From Miscanthus floridulus (taxonomy: Eukaryota > Streptophyta > Magnoliopsida > Poales > Poaceae), in contig NC_089593.1 in the NCBI RefSeq assembly GCF_019320115.1, forward strand, positions 17,282,870-17,346,869: DNA of 64,000 nucleotides, given 5' to 3'. Below are positions 43,184-55,122 of this stretch, piece after piece; position 1 is the first letter of the stretch, and each line of letters opens with the position of its first letter. Both the position numbers and the translations under genes were made by a program. Below the pieces are notes generated by a model. The model was not told the origin of the DNA. It saw only the letters and a program-made list of their open reading frames with translations, and did not search any database.

Positions 43184-45179
43184 GGAGCCCCCGAGCCCCC
43201 GGGCGATTTAGGCAGAATTGTTCGGGGGATTTTTGTCTTGCCGCCGGGTGCGTGCGAGCGCACCCACAGGTGTAGCCCCCAAGCCCTAGGGGGGTTCATG
43301 CCAAACCGGCTGGGGTGTGTTTCTGAGTTTGTCAACGGGGGATGTTTTTCTGTTTTGTCGGTGTAATTTTGCTTAACCATGGAGTCATTGTACAGCCGAG
43401 GTGTTTTTAAGCGCAGGGATTGGATTGAGACAGAACTTACTGATCCCAGCGTTGGTGCACGCCGTGAACGGAGATAGCTTAGTTTTGGATGCAACAGAGT
43501 TTGATCTTTGGTGTTGGTGCACGCCGTGGGATCGGGTAAGGTGGAGTCACGAGTAGACCCAGGCGTCGGTGCTCACCGTGGATCGAGAGAGTTAGTTTTA
43601 GTTAGTGAAGCTATTACGCGAGTTCGGAGTCGCGGTCCCAAGAGTCGTAGCCAGATGTCGCCGATCCAATTGACGTGAGTTCAGAGTCGTGGTCCCAAGA
43701 GCCATAGCCGGATGTCACCTATCCCATCGACGCGAGTTTAGAGTCGCGGTCCCAAGAGTCGTAGCCGGATGTCGCCGATCCTATCGACGTGAGTTCGGAG
43801 TCACGGTCCCTTGGCATTTGAGCCCCTGAGCCCTATCGGGCCTTCATGGGGGTTGGTGTGAGTCGTTTTGCGTACCCCATTTGGTTCCTCACAACTGGAG
43901 GGGCTGAGTTTTGTCACCTGTCTCGATCGCTCGGGCTCAAAGACTAGCTTAGTGAGCTCGCTAACGGGTGTGATCGAGCGGAATCCGGGTCCGTCGTTCA
44001 TGACAGGGTTAGCATAGCCCTCTTGTGGCATTCCACTACTCCTTTACCTGTAGCCTGGCAGATGCCTAGGTCATTTCGGAGACCGACCCGGGTGGCCTAA
44101 TGGCCTCCCCTTGATGGAGATTCTGTGGGCTTGGCGAGAGGTTCAGGATCGAACGAGAAGGTTGAGATGACCTGGCTTGCCAGACTGGGCAAACGCCGCA
44201 CGGTGCTCATCTATGGTTTTCTCCCCTGGCTCTGTTGGTTACTCATATAGAATGAGGCAACCGCCACTTCGTGATGCAACACGGAGCATTCTGATGCATT
44301 TCGCTAGACGTGCGATGCTTAGTTCCCGAGCCCCCGGGCGGTTCATGCCCTAACCGTCCAGGGGGTTCAGGCGTATGGATGTATGAATGTTTTAAATTGA
44401 AATAGAGGGGCTTTGATAGTGTTTTACCTTGATGACTAGAGTGACCGGGTTCGAAGAGCTCCAGTCAAAAATGTCCGTCCAGGACCTACGCTCGTCAATC
44501 GTGGGTTAGCCTTCGTGTGAACAGTTTTGTATTAATGAACACATGCTCACCTTGATGACCTAAGAGACGGGGTTTGGAGAGCTTTAGTCAGAAATGTCCG
44601 ACCAGGACCCGTGCTCATCATTCGAGACAGAGTCGGCATGGCCTGCATAGGGCGCCCCTTCGCTTCCTACCTGTATCTTAGGTGCTTATCCTGAGTGAAT
44701 CGATCGACTCAGGAGGCCGGTTGGAGTCCCTGGTGGTTGCATCCGGTTTCTTCTTTGGCCTCCAGGCGACATCATTGAGCGACCACGGTAGTATTTGTAG
44801 CAGCAGAGAATGCAATAGTTTAGGTTTGTGGGTGAATCCCTGTGTGAATAGTTTTCTGTATCAATGAATACATCCGTGCTGTCCTTGTGATAGAACCACG
44901 TTATTCGTTCCTTGTGTTTATCTTAGCATAACTTTTGTTTTTATCCTTTCTTGCTCGTACCTGCCTATTTGTTCCGTAGGCTGCGACCTTGTGAGCCCAG
45001 GGCATGGCCCGCGAGGCTCAGCTATTCGTAACCGTAGGAAAAGGCGGGGTGCGTTTGGTTGGGAGTAAGAACAGAGTTACGTAAGGTAAACACAGGGAAT
45101 GGAATGTGTTTCTGTTTGGGGACACAGTTGCTTTATCGTGCGATAGTAAAAAGAGAGGTAATATTTTAATATTGTACCC
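43184..45179 (-). mobile_element. 3' non-coding region of the Gypsy element with tandem repeats
   Basis: No coding motif is seen. It holds three sets of tandem repeats: GGTGCACGCCGTG-type units about 65 bases apart (43449, 43514, 43570), a 57-base array (43618-43815), and a repeat of about 130 bases with CACCTTGATGAC and AATGTCCG (about 44430 and 44550). CCCCCGAGCCCCCGGGCG next to the LTR gives the purine-rich tract on the minus strand. Confidence 0.8.
43618..43815. repeat. Tandem array, period 57
   Basis: Units start at 43618, 43675, 43732 and 43789 (partial). Each has the order GAGTTCGGAGTCGCGGTCCC, AAGAG, CGTAGCCGGATGTCGCC, GATCC. The exact 57-base spacing is kept. Confidence 0.95.
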
Positions 45180-46367
45180 TTATGGAGCCCCCGAGCGACC
45201 CGGGCTGAAAGTGTTTCGGGCAGGGGTGCTCTTACGGGAGCATGTTCTAACTAAAAAGTGGTTTAGACCAAATTTAGGGGAAAAACGACGTAGTTGTTCA
45301 ATGTTCCAGGTGTTGTTGAGAAGGTTGCTGTTGTTGTCCTCCAGTCGATAGGTGCCCGGTCGGACTACTTTGGTTACCATATAGGGTCCTTCCCATGGTG
45401 GAGAGAGCTTGTATTTTTCCTTCGTTGATTGGGTCCTCCGGAGTACGAGGTCGCCGACTTCGAGAATCCTTCCTCTGATCTTCCTTTCATGGTACCTGCG
45501 GAGGGTTTGTTGGTAGCGAGTGGAGTGGATGACAGTTGCTTCATGGGCCTCTTTGAGTAGGTCGACTACATCTTGTTGGGCCTCCACGGCTCGGTCGCGG
45601 TCGAAAGCCTTCACTCTTGGTGCACCGTGGTCGAGGTCGGAGGGCAAAACTGCCTCAGCTCTGTAGGCTAGGAAGAAGGGTGTGAATCCCATAGATCTGT
45701 TTGGGGTCGTTCTTAGGCTCCAGAGGATCGCTGGGACCTCCGCAACCCATCGCCCGACGTATTTGTTGAGTCAGTCGAAGATGCGTGACTTAAGTCCTTG
45801 GAGGACCATGCCATTGGCGCGTTCGACCTGACTGTTAGTTCGTGGATGTTCGACCAAGGCCCAGTCGATCCTAATGCCGTATCTGTCGCTGAAGTTTAGG
45901 AACTTTTTTATGGTGAAGTTAGTCCCGTGGTCAGTGATGATATAGTTGGGAACGCCGAATCGGTAGATGATGTCAAGGAAGAATTTGACTACCTCCTCCG
46001 ACCAGATGTTGGTGATGGGTTTGGCCTCTATCCACTTGGTGAATTTGTCGACCGCTATGAGTAGGTGAGTGAAACCGCTTGGGGCCTTTTAGAGGGGTCC
46101 TACCATGTCGAGGCCCCAGACCGCGAATGGCCAGGTGATAGGGATGGTTTGGAGCTCTTGTGCTGGCAAATGGGTTTGCCGGGCATAGAACTGGCATCCC
46201 TCACACCTACGAACGACTTCCTCTACATCTCGTAGTGCGGTGGGCCAGTAAAAACCTTGGCAGAAGGCTTTTCTGACCAGCGACCTTGGGGCCGCGTGAT
46301 GCCCGCAAATGCCGGCATGAACCTCGAGGAGGAGATCCCTCCCTTGGCTAGTGAGGATACACTTCAT
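45180..46367 (-). pseudogene. Gypsy integrase
   Basis: The HHCC zinc-binding part (HAGICGHH and CEGCQFYARQ) lies at 46367-46089 and ends at a stop shortly after WGLDMVGPL. The core follows with a first Asp in AVDKFTKW, a second in ITDHGTNF and Glu in SQVERANG. The C-terminal part (45692-45180) has GFTPFFLAYRAEAVLPSD, the GPY-type WEGPYMVTKV motif and WNIEQLRRF. At least two stops interrupt the frame. Confidence 0.9.
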
Positions 46368-46502
46368 GAGTACCCCTGATGGGCTCTGTTTGTGGAGCTC
46401 GTCACCAAGTGCGACGAAGGTCTTGGCACGTCGAGCGATTCATTGGGCCTCCATCCTTTTGGGCGGGAGAACCACTTCGAGGATGTAGGCGAGTAGCGGT
46501 AC

Positions 46503-47366
46503 TCACCAATCGGTTTGACCGGGCGCCAATACGGCGACGCTCGCGGGTGGCATAGAGGTACTAGGATCGGAGCCCCTAGGTGCTGGTTGGGCATCAAGGT
46601 CAGAGCCCCCGAGCACCAGCTGGGTGTTAGGGTGCGTCTGAGTCGGACCTTCCAAGATGCGAGCGGATGGCTCAAGGATGTCGTTGATGAAGACCCCGCT
46701 TGGGGACGGATCCCGCCTAGCAGCTAGTTTTATGAGGAAATCAGCGGCATCGTTGTCCCTTCGAGGGACGTGATGCAGTTCAATCCCTAGGAATTTGTCC
46801 TCGAGCTTGTGCACCTCTTGGCAGTATGCCATCATGAGGGGGCTTTTGTAGGAGGACTCCTTCATGACCTAATCAATGACTAGTTCTGAGTCGCCACGGA
46901 CGTAGAGTCACGTAGCGCCGAGCTCGATGGTGATGCAGAGTCCATTGATAAGGGCCTTGTATTCCACGGCATTGTTTGAAGCTGAGAAGTGGAGGCAGAT
47001 GGCGTAATAGAGCCTACTCCCATCTGAGGAGATCAGAACCACTCCAGCTCCCAAGCCGGGCGCCATTATGAACCCGTCGAAGTACATTGTCCAGTATTCG
47101 TGGGTGACGTCCGGGATTGGTAGCTGGACCTCCATCCATTCGGCGACAAAATCCGCGAGAGCCTGAGACTTAATAGCGGTGCAGGGGGTATATCTGATGT
47201 CATGGCCCATGAGTTCAAGAGCCCACTTGGAGATTCGTCCTGCGGCGTCACGGTTGCGGACAATGTCTCTGAGTGGGTATGAAGTAACGACCGTGACTTC
47301 GTGGTCGGTGAAGTAGTGTAGGAGCTTCCTGGTTGCCATTAGTATGGTGTATAGGAGTTTCTGCAC
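46503..47366 (-). pseudogene. Second (archaeal-like) RNase H domain of the Gypsy element
   Basis: The frame 47366-46908 first finishes the RNase H/connection (YTILMATRKLLHYF, GRISKWALELMGHDI, ALADFVAEW), then starts another RNase H with YFDGFIMAPGLGAGVVLISS and NNAVEYKALINGL, the D...E pattern of archaeal-like RNase H acquired by Tat elements. It continues at 46865-46503 with LEDKFLGIELHHVPRRDNDA, the final RNase H motif. The frame is broken between 46908 and 46865. Confidence 0.85.
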
Positions 47367-47375
47367 CTGGAGGTA

Positions 47376-47564
47376 CTAGACCTTGGGGTCGGTAAGCACT
47401 TCTCCGACGAAGTATACGGGTCGCTGCACTTTGAGCTGGTGTCCCGGTTCCTCCCTCTCTACGACCAAGGCGGTGCTCACCACATGGTTACTTGCCGCGA
47501 CATAAAGGAGGAGGGGTTCTCCCCGCTTGGGAGCGACGAGGATTGGGGCCGACGTTAGGGACAT
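47376..47564 (-). pseudogene. Gypsy RNase H (first, remnant)
   Basis: The frame carries LLLYVAASNHVVSTALVVER and RPVYFVGEVL, the RT-linked RNase H (RNase H-like RT_RNaseH) start of Tat-lineage elements, in which several catalytic residues are commonly lost. The frame is interrupted near 47367 and continues in the next feature. Confidence 0.75.
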
Positions 47565-47582
47565 TTTGAGGCTTTTGAGAGC

Positions 47583-48500
47583 CTACTGGGCTTCCTCAGT
47601 CCAGACGAAGGCGTCCATCCTTTTGAGGAGCTTGTAGAGCGACATCCCCCATTCGCCGAGCCGGGAGATGAAGCGGCTTAAGGCAGCTAGGCAACCAGTG
47701 AGTCTCTGCACACCCTTGACGTTACGTATGGGGCCCATGTTGGAGATGGCCATGATCTTTTCAGGGTTGGCTTCGATGCCGTGCTCGGATACGATGTGTC
47801 CAAGCAGTTTCCCCTTTGGAACCCCAAAAACACACTTTTCGAGATTTAGCTTGATGTTAAACCTTTGGAGGTTTGCGAACATCGCGGCCAAGTCTGTGAT
47901 CAGGTCGCAAGCTTAAGCCATTTTGACCACTATGTCATCAATATAGACGGCGATTGTTGGTTTCAGCCGCTTGGCCTGATCGGGCTAGTCGTGTGGGTCA
48001 ATTTGGTCAGCGAAGCATTGCTGCATGCACCTTTGGTAGGTGGCGCTAGCGTTCTTCAGGCCGAAAGGCATGGTCACGTAGCAGTACGAACCATACGGGG
48101 TGATGAACAAGGTTGCGAGCTGATCGGACTCTTTCATCGCGATCTGGTGATAGCCTGAGTAGGCATCCAGAAAGGAGAGGATTTCACAACCCGAGGTGGA
48201 GTCAACTATCTGGTCTATGCGTGGTAATGGGAAATGATCCTTCGGGCACGCTTTGTTAAGTCTGGTATAATCGACGTACATTCTCCACTTCCTGGTCTTC
48301 TTTCTGACCAGGACGGGATTGGCGAGCCAGTCAGAATGGAAGACCTCCCTGATGAACCTGGCTGCCAGGAGTTTGGTGATTTCCTCACCTATGGCCCTAC
48401 GCCTTTCGTTGTCGAAGCAATGCAAGCATTGTTTGGCAGGCTTAGAGCCTAGGGTAAGGCATAGTGCATGCTCGGCGACCTCCCGAGGTATCCCCGGCAT
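47583..48500 (-). pseudogene. Gypsy reverse transcriptase
   Basis: Motifs in order are REVFHSDWLANPVLVRKK, WRMYVDYTRLNKACPKDHFP, LDAYSGYHQI, MPFGLKNASATYQR, then YIDDIVVK at about 47943 (catalytic box intact, followed shortly by a stop), and the thumb FNIKLNLEKCVFGV and KLLGHIVSEHGIEANPEK. A stop at 47983 and others break the frame. Confidence 0.9.
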
Positions 48501-48874
48501 GTCAGACGGCTACCATGCGAAGACATCACGATTGTCACGCAGGAAGTCGACGAGCTCGCATTCCTATTTGGCCGGGAGCTAGGTCCCGATCCGAGCTGTA
48601 TTGGTTGGGTTGGTGGGGTCGATTCCCACCTTCTTGGTTTCTTTGAGCGGGTGGAAAGCCGACGAGGAAGTTGGTTGGTTATAGTCCGAGGCTGCCGGGA
48701 CCAACGACTCCCCAAGCCGCGGGAGTTCGGATGAGTTGACGACCGCAGTGGCGAGCTCGTAGTGTTCGCGGTCGCACGTGAAGGCGTGCGAGAACGCGCT
48801 GCTCACAATGATGATGCCGTTTGGTCCCGGCATCTTCAGCTTGAGGTAGGTGTAGTTGGGGATTGCCATGAATC

Positions 48875-49135
48875 TCACGTAGCATGGCTGCCCAAGATGG
48901 CATGGTAGGACCCTAGAAAGTCCACCACCTCGAAGGTGAGGACCTCTGAGCGGAAGTTGGCTCGGCTGCTGAACATGACGGGCAGATCGATATGCCCAAG
49001 CGGGTATGCCTGCGCTCCTAGGATTACCCCATGGAAGGGGGAGCCCGCCGGGCAGAGTTCTGATCGGGGGATGCGCATGGCATCGAGGGTGTCGATGTAC
49101 AGGATGTTGAGGCCGCTGCCGCCATCCATTAGCAC
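48875..49135 (-). pseudogene. Gypsy protease
   Basis: The frame has MDGGSGLNILYIDTLDAM, where DGGS corresponds to the D-[ST]-G active site of retroviral-type aspartic proteases in this lineage, and continues through ILGAQAYPLGHIDLPVMF and FEVVDFLGSYHAILG, the flap and C-terminal motifs. Confidence 0.85.
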
Positions 49136-49321
49136 CTTTGTAAGTCGCTTCTTGCGGACGATGGGGTTGACGACGAGCGGATAGAGTCCTAGTCTTGCGA
49201 CGTGGGAGGGATGGTCCCTCTGATCATAGGTGATCAGAGACTCCGACTAGCTGAGGAAGGAGGGGATGGCTGACTCGGCGGTGCATGCCTCTCGATAGCG
49301 AACCTTATGCTGTCACTTGGT

Positions 49322-50842
49322 CTAGATGGCGTCAGATCCACCAAAGATCATGATACATTCGTCAGCGTTGGGGAAGTCATCCATGTCTTTGCCTATCGTA
49401 CCTCCCTTCTTGGGTGATGCCTCTTTGCTGTCTCCCTCCTTTGGCCCGCCGGCATGTCGGAGGAAACGTTTGAGGAGCTCACACTCCTTGTAGAGGTGTT
49501 TGACAGGGTAGGCATGGTTGGGGCATGAACCGTCCATGAGTTTGTTGAAGTGGTCAGGCAGTCCCTGATGGGGCTGCTTGACTACGCGATCGGTCGTGGC
49601 GACCAGCGGGGCGCTATCCGATCGATGTCGATTCTTTTTATTTTTCTTGCCCCTCTGCGTGGAGGGGCCCTTGTCCGGGTCCGTGCATTTGGCTTTGACC
49701 TTGTCTCGGCCTCCGCTCAAGACCGCTCCAACCGCCTCCTCATCGGAGGCGTGGTTGGTGGCTACGTCAAGTAGGTCACAGGTGGTACGGGGTTTCAAGC
49801 AGCCAAGCTTGTGGATAAGGGACTCATAGTTCGTCCCGGAGAGGAACGCGCTGATGACGTCTGCGTCGATGACGTCAGGGAGGGAGTTGCATCATTGGGA
49901 GAACCTATGGATGTAATCCCGCAGGGACTCACTGGGCTCTTGCTGATAGCTCTTGAGATCCTAGGAGTTCCCCGGTCGGACGTACGTCCCCTAGAAATTC
50001 CCGACGGAGACTCTCTTGAGGTCTGCCCAGTCGCGGATGCTGTCGTGCGGAAGGAATTCGAGCCACGCCCGAACATGTTCCCCCACGCAAATGGGAAGAT
50101 ATTGAATGATGAAGAAGTCATCATCCACACCTCCGGCCCGATAGGTGAGCCTAAAGTCTTCGAGCCAAATGCCTGGGTTTGTCTCCCCGGTGTATTTGGT
50201 GATGTTGGTGGGCGGCCAAAAATGCTGCGGGAACAGTGCTTTCCGGATGCGCCAGATGAAGGCCCAAGGCCCTGGGCCCTCAAGGCTAGGGCTCCGGTCG
50301 TCCGGCCGGTGACTGCGCCTGGGGCGTGTTTCGTCGGTTCCCTCGATGGTTTGGCCGGGATTTGTGGCACCTGCCGTCGTATGGTGGATAGCGTTATTAT
50401 GTTGGGACCGATGCTGATCGCCAATGGAGCTACGGGCGTCCTGGTGCGGATCGGGCCACTCGTGTACCGATGGTAGGTGCGGAGCAGGCACCCGGTTGGA
50501 CCGTGGCGTGACTACCGCACTCCGAGCCGGTCCTAGCGACTGTAGCGGCGAGCGAACAGAGTGATCCATCTGGCGCGTCCCCGTTCCCCTGGTGGGGAGA
50601 GAGGGCGCGCATCGGAGTCATCATACGGAGCTTTCCACCTATTGGATGGTGGCGGCTTCTACTAAAACCCGGAGGTTCCGGTAGACTACGCGCTCCTGAG
50701 GGTCGACGGGCTCGGGAACACCACGTAGAAGCATCGCTGCAGCAACGATATTCTGGCCAGCCCGGGCGAATTGTGGGACATCATTTCTCTCATTCATGAT
50801 GTCGTGTTGGACCTGATGGGCGTGGCCCCAGGTGCCACCCAC
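49322..50842 (-). pseudogene. Gypsy gag
   Basis: Minus-strand frames from 50842 downward encode a variable N-terminus (ARAGQNIVAAAMLLRGVPEP), then the conserved gag core (KYTGETNPGIWLEDFRLTYR, FIIQYLPICVGEHVRAWLE, IRDWADLKRV) and a C-terminal part with CDLLDVATNHASDEEAVGAV and VKHLYKECELLKRFL. The parts lie in separate frames, indicating frameshifts. Possible upstream coding goes to about 51154. A classical CCHC knuckle is not evident; a CPNHAYPVKHLYKEC pattern takes its place, as in related grass elements. Confidence 0.85.
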
Positions 50843-51698
50843 CAGGCCATGTGCATGGGGCGTGTCATGCTGGGCCGACCGAGCCGGCGCAGGCAGCGGC
50901 TGGTTCCGTCGCCGTTGTCACAATTCCTCGGCGTGCGCTTGCGCAGACGCGAGGGCCTCCGCACACGGGTCCGGAGGGGTGTGAGTCTGTGCAGATTCTA
51001 CAACCACCGGCAGCTGTCCTAGAGCGTCCGCCATGGCACACTCCCGGGACAGATGGTGGCATGGTGCCACGTCACCGACGCTGGAATCGTCGCTCACGCC
51101 CTCACCATCTAAGGGTTCGTGGGAAGCAGCAGGAGCACAACCTGCCATTCCCACGAATTCGGATGTGAGGGGAAAGGCACCAGCACCCTTTGGAGTCCCT
51201 AGGCATACGTATCCGCAGAGGACGCGAGGCCGTAGGGGAACCGATCGTGCGGTGTTTGCGGCGTGGATGACACAGTCTCTCCGAGTGCGCGATTGGGGAT
51301 AGTAAATGAAGAGTAAGTAATAGTACGCGTATTACTTACAGCAGGGTTTGAGTAGAGTTTGCTTGGATAGAAGCGCAGATGCCGCACCGTCGATGTCGCG
51401 CGTCCCGGAGTCGATGGAGGGCGCTCCTTCGACGGGTGCCGGAACGTGCGCCTCCTTGCGAAGGTGGAGTACGCCGAGCCGGTCGGCGATGAATTCCAGC
51501 CTTCCGAAGCAGAAGGCCTGGGAAGGCTCGAAGACGGGTGGAACCCGCATCCCGATGGGCGAGAGTGTGGGAAATTCCATCGAGCCAAAGCAAATCGTAT
51601 CACTCGAGCCCGCCATGGTGGGGGTGGCAGAAAAATGGGCCATCCAATTACCAAAAAAGTGTTGAACATACAGCGTCCTCCCCACGGACGGCGCCAAC

Positions 51699-52938
51699 TG
51701 TCGGTACAGAAAGTGACCAACTAGTAAATATTTGTAGTTTTGCTGCACGTTGTGATCAGAGGTGGCCTAGCACTCAATGACACAGGATTTATACTGGTTC
51801 AGGCAACGTGCCCTACGTCCAGTGTGGGTCGGTCGGTGACTTTATTCCTGAGCCTAGGTGCTCGAAGTCTGTAGTGGGGTTACGAACAGGAGAGAGAGAT
51901 GGGGTGTTCGGTCGGTCCGGTCGGAAGGGCCGAGATCGATAGGAGCTATGCTATGAACGAAGTGTCCAAGCGTGTGTTTGAGGGGTTGCAAGTTATCGAT
52001 CTAATGAACCTGAACTTGAAGAAGTCGACTTGGGTTAACTGCCTGTGTTTGGAGGGAGCACATCCCCTTTTATAGAAGAAGGGGATGGCTTTACAAGTGA
52101 AAGGGAGAGAGAGTACGGATGTTTCTAAGCCTTGTTGCCCACGCCGATGGGGACGGGATAATGGTGGGCACCCACAATACTATTGATGTCATTGTAGAAT
52201 GTCAGGTACATGTGGGAGGTTGAGCTGCTTTCTTCAAGACTGGAGGACGTCGGTACCTGCAAAAATGTTGTCTCGCCGACTAGAGGCATGGCTTTACCAC
52301 ATTCACCTGGTACGGTGAATTCCGGCACCCACAATACTGTTGATGCCCAGAGGCACATGGGGGGTCTTACCGTACGGGTGTTTTGATCGGCGCCTACAAT
52401 ACTATAGAGGTAATTGTTGGCGCCTACAATACTATTTGTGGCAGGGCGGTTGTAAAGTACTGTTCTACAGGGTATGGTCCTTGGTGCCGTGGTTTGACTT
52501 GCGAGCCCTGTCTTGCCTTCCTTCGTACGCCTTCTGGTTCTTTCCGAGCGGGCATTCCCGGTCGGATGGCCCCAGTCGGTTCTGGCGCGCCAGTCGGAGA
52601 ATAGCGATGGGTAGGGTTTTCTATGAACCCCGGTCAGAGACATGGGGTCAGAGTCAGAGGCAGTCCTCGAGTCAGGCTTTCCGAGTGGAGGCTGTGCGAA
52701 GGTGGCCAGAGCCTGACGCTAGCGCTGCGATCGGAGAGGCCGTTCGGAGTTGGCCTAAGCCTGAGCTAGGGCTCCGGTCGGAAAGATGGGCCGAAGGCGG
52801 CCAGGGCCTGAAGCAAGTGCTTCAGTCTATTGAATTTAGACTCTCAGGCCGGTCCAGAAGAAAAAAAGGCCGTCCTCCTAGGCCGAGCCCTGGCATGGAA
52901 GCCAGTCCCCGAGGGACCCCGGGTTTATGAACCCGACA
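51699..52938 (-). mobile_element. 5' LTR (right copy) of the nested Gypsy element
   Basis: It starts TGTCGGTACAGAAAGTGACC on the plus strand and ends GGGTTTATGAACCCGACA. The low-coordinate side carries the primer-binding site. Confidence 0.95.
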
Positions 52939-53914
52939 ACTTGTTTGTGTTACAAATCTATATTAATGATATCATATTTGGCTCAACCAACCAAGATTTT
53001 TATGAGGAGTTTGAAAAGATGATGGCAAGTGAGTTTGAGATGTCAATGATTGGTGAACTTATTTACTTCCTTGGTCTTCAAATCAAGTAAATGAAGAATG
53101 GCACATTTGTGAGTCAAGACAAGTACATCAAAGACATGCTCAAAAAGTTTGGCATGGATGAAAGCAAAGCTATCAGTATACCAATGGGGACAAATGGAAG
53201 CTTGGATAGTGATGCTAGTGGTAATATGGTGGATCAAAAGATGTATCGATCTATGATAGGAAGCCTACTCTATGTGACCGCATCAAGGTTGGATGTGATG
53301 TTTAGTGTATGCATGTGTGCTAGATTTCAAGCCTCGCCAAGGGAAAGTCCCTTGAAGGCAACAAAGGGAATATTGAGGTACTTAAAGCATACACAAAATG
53401 TTGTTTTGTGGTATCCCAAAGGTGCAAGGTTTGAGCTTATTGGATATTCAGATTCAGATTATGCAGGATGCAAAGTTGAAAGAAAGAGCACATTGAGCAC
53501 ATGTCAACAATTGAGAAGATCACTTGTGTCTTGGTCATCAAAGAAGCAAAATAGTGTAGCACTTTCAACCACCGAAGCGGAGTATATTTCGGCCGGTAGT
53601 TGTTGTGCTCAATTACTTTAGATGAAGGCGGCTTTGAGTGATTTTAGAATCAAGTTCAAACAAGTGCCATTGCTATGTGACAATGAGAGTGCCGTGAAGC
53701 TCACCAACAATCCGGTTCAACATTCAATAACAAATCATATTGATGTTCGTCATCTCTTCATAAGAGATCACCAACAAAAAGGGAACATATACATTGAGAG
53801 TGTGGGCATCGATGATCAACTTGCCGATATCTTCACCAAGCCACTTGATGAGAAGAGGTTTTGCAAGCTAAGGAATGAATTGAATATACTTGACTTCTCA
53901 AATATGTGTTGATG
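52939..53914 (+). pseudogene. Sirevirus C pol, second part (rest of RT and RNase H)
   Basis: After one target copy (ACTTG) the polymerase continues with YINDIIFGST, the position of the catalytic YxDD box. Here the first of the two Asp is Asn. Then come ELIYFLGLQIK, the connection, and the RNase H domain with SDSDYAGC, STTEAEYIS and QLADIFTKPL. Stops are at 53088 and 53619. The C-terminus ends with DFSNMC, as usual for these elements. With the altered YxDD box the enzyme would be inactive even without the insertion. Confidence 0.95.
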
Positions 53915-55122
53915 CACCCTAATTATATGACTTGCCTCTCCTTCGAGCAAAAGCAAGGTAAAATTGATTGACATGCCATTCATCCTTTGCTAAGGACTTT
54001 CTTAGTGCATTTAGTCATCCCTCATGTTAAATAAGATCATTCATGAAAATCAAATGAATTTGATGATTATATGGCACCACTATTGCTTGTATGCTTGAAA
54101 TGATCTAGTGGTAGCATATGACATGTTTGTGGGCTTGTGAATCTAGTGTTTGATCTAGGAAATGAGCTATAAGTGTTTAACTCAACATGGTGCATGATAA
54201 CCCTCAATTGGAGGCGTGAAGAAGCTTGCCCTTGGATCAAACCAAGTTAAATATCTTTTGCAAGTAATCTAGATTGAACCAATTTGGGAAAATGATCCTC
54301 ACTACACATAGTTATTCCCAATCCAATTTGAGCTCACCTTTTGTGGTCATTCATGACAAAGGGGGAGAGAAATTCACAAAGATAGTATGCTAGGGGGAGA
54401 AGTTGACAAAGATAGAGTAAAAGAATGATAAAGGAAATGGATCATCAATTAAAATTTTGAGCACACAAGTAGAGGGAGCAAGCTCATAAACTTGTATGTT
54501 GCATTCTAATGTGCATTACATATGTTTGCTTGCATGGCATAAGTCCTTTCTGTCTGATACATGCTTGTGTGGTGTATGCTAGTTATATGTTTGAATGATG
54601 AAATGAAAACTAGCATGTATAGGTTAGCTAGATACTTGAAATACTTTTATAAGTGATACTAGAACCTTGCTTCTAATGTTGATCTCATGAGGTATCTAGT
54701 TTGCTTTTGTTTTCAAGTGGTATCTAGCAAATCCCCTCCTTTGCAACTTTATAAAATTTATAAAATGAAGTGCTATGGGGATATCCCCCATAGTTTTTGC
54801 CTTCAAAAAAATCATGGTGCTAAGGATGGTGTTCAAATGGCAACTCCGATTGGTATCATGATTCAAAGGTCCACTCTTTACACCTTAGCATCATTTGGTA
54901 GAAATTGACTCCTAAATTTCCTATCTAATCATATGTGCAAGCTTTCAAATCCAAACTCTTAGCACATATGTAGGGGGAGCAATTATTACCAAAATCGGGT
55001 TTATGAAACTTGTTCATATCCTTTACACATGGTAAAATGCTTGGGCAAGCAACATGAATCCAAAAGAATTTTATTGAAAATCTTTGTAAATAGGTTGTCA
55101 TTAATTACCAAAAGGGGGAGAT
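53915..55122 (+). mobile_element. 3' non-coding region of Sirevirus C with multiple polypurine tracts
   Basis: No gene is seen. Purine tracts AAGGGGGAGAG (54359), AGGGGGAGAAG (54391), AGAGGGAGCAAG (54471), TAGGGGGAGC (54972) and AAAAGGGGGAGAT (55110) occur, the last next to the LTR. The region is similar to the reverse complement of 11729-12700. Confidence 0.85.

Larger units (their letters stand above)
41944..52938 (-). mobile_element. Structurally complete Gypsy (Tat-type) element nested in Sirevirus C
   Basis: Two LTRs of 1240 bases each (41944-43183 and 51699-52938) have TGTCGG...CCGACA ends. ACTTG at 41939-41943 and 52939-52943 is the target duplication. The element is on the minus strand: the primer site (complement of GGCGCCAAC, reading GTTGGCGCCGTCC) abuts the right LTR. 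Gag, protease, reverse transcriptase, two RNase H-like domains and integrase follow from high to low coordinates, and a 2-kb 3' non-coding region precedes the left LTR. The second RNase H-like domain and long 3' region point to the Tat lineage. Frames are interrupted by stops, so it is probably non-autonomous. Confidence 0.95.

Noticed and set aside
42372..43494. Open frames within the Gypsy LTRs, repeated in both LTR copies
   Set aside because: They are present because the LTRs are duplicates, and none has a recognisable domain.
49811..50476. A 221-codon plus-strand open frame
   Set aside because: It lies antisense to the clearly recognisable Gypsy gag, and its length follows from GC-rich codons of the real gene.
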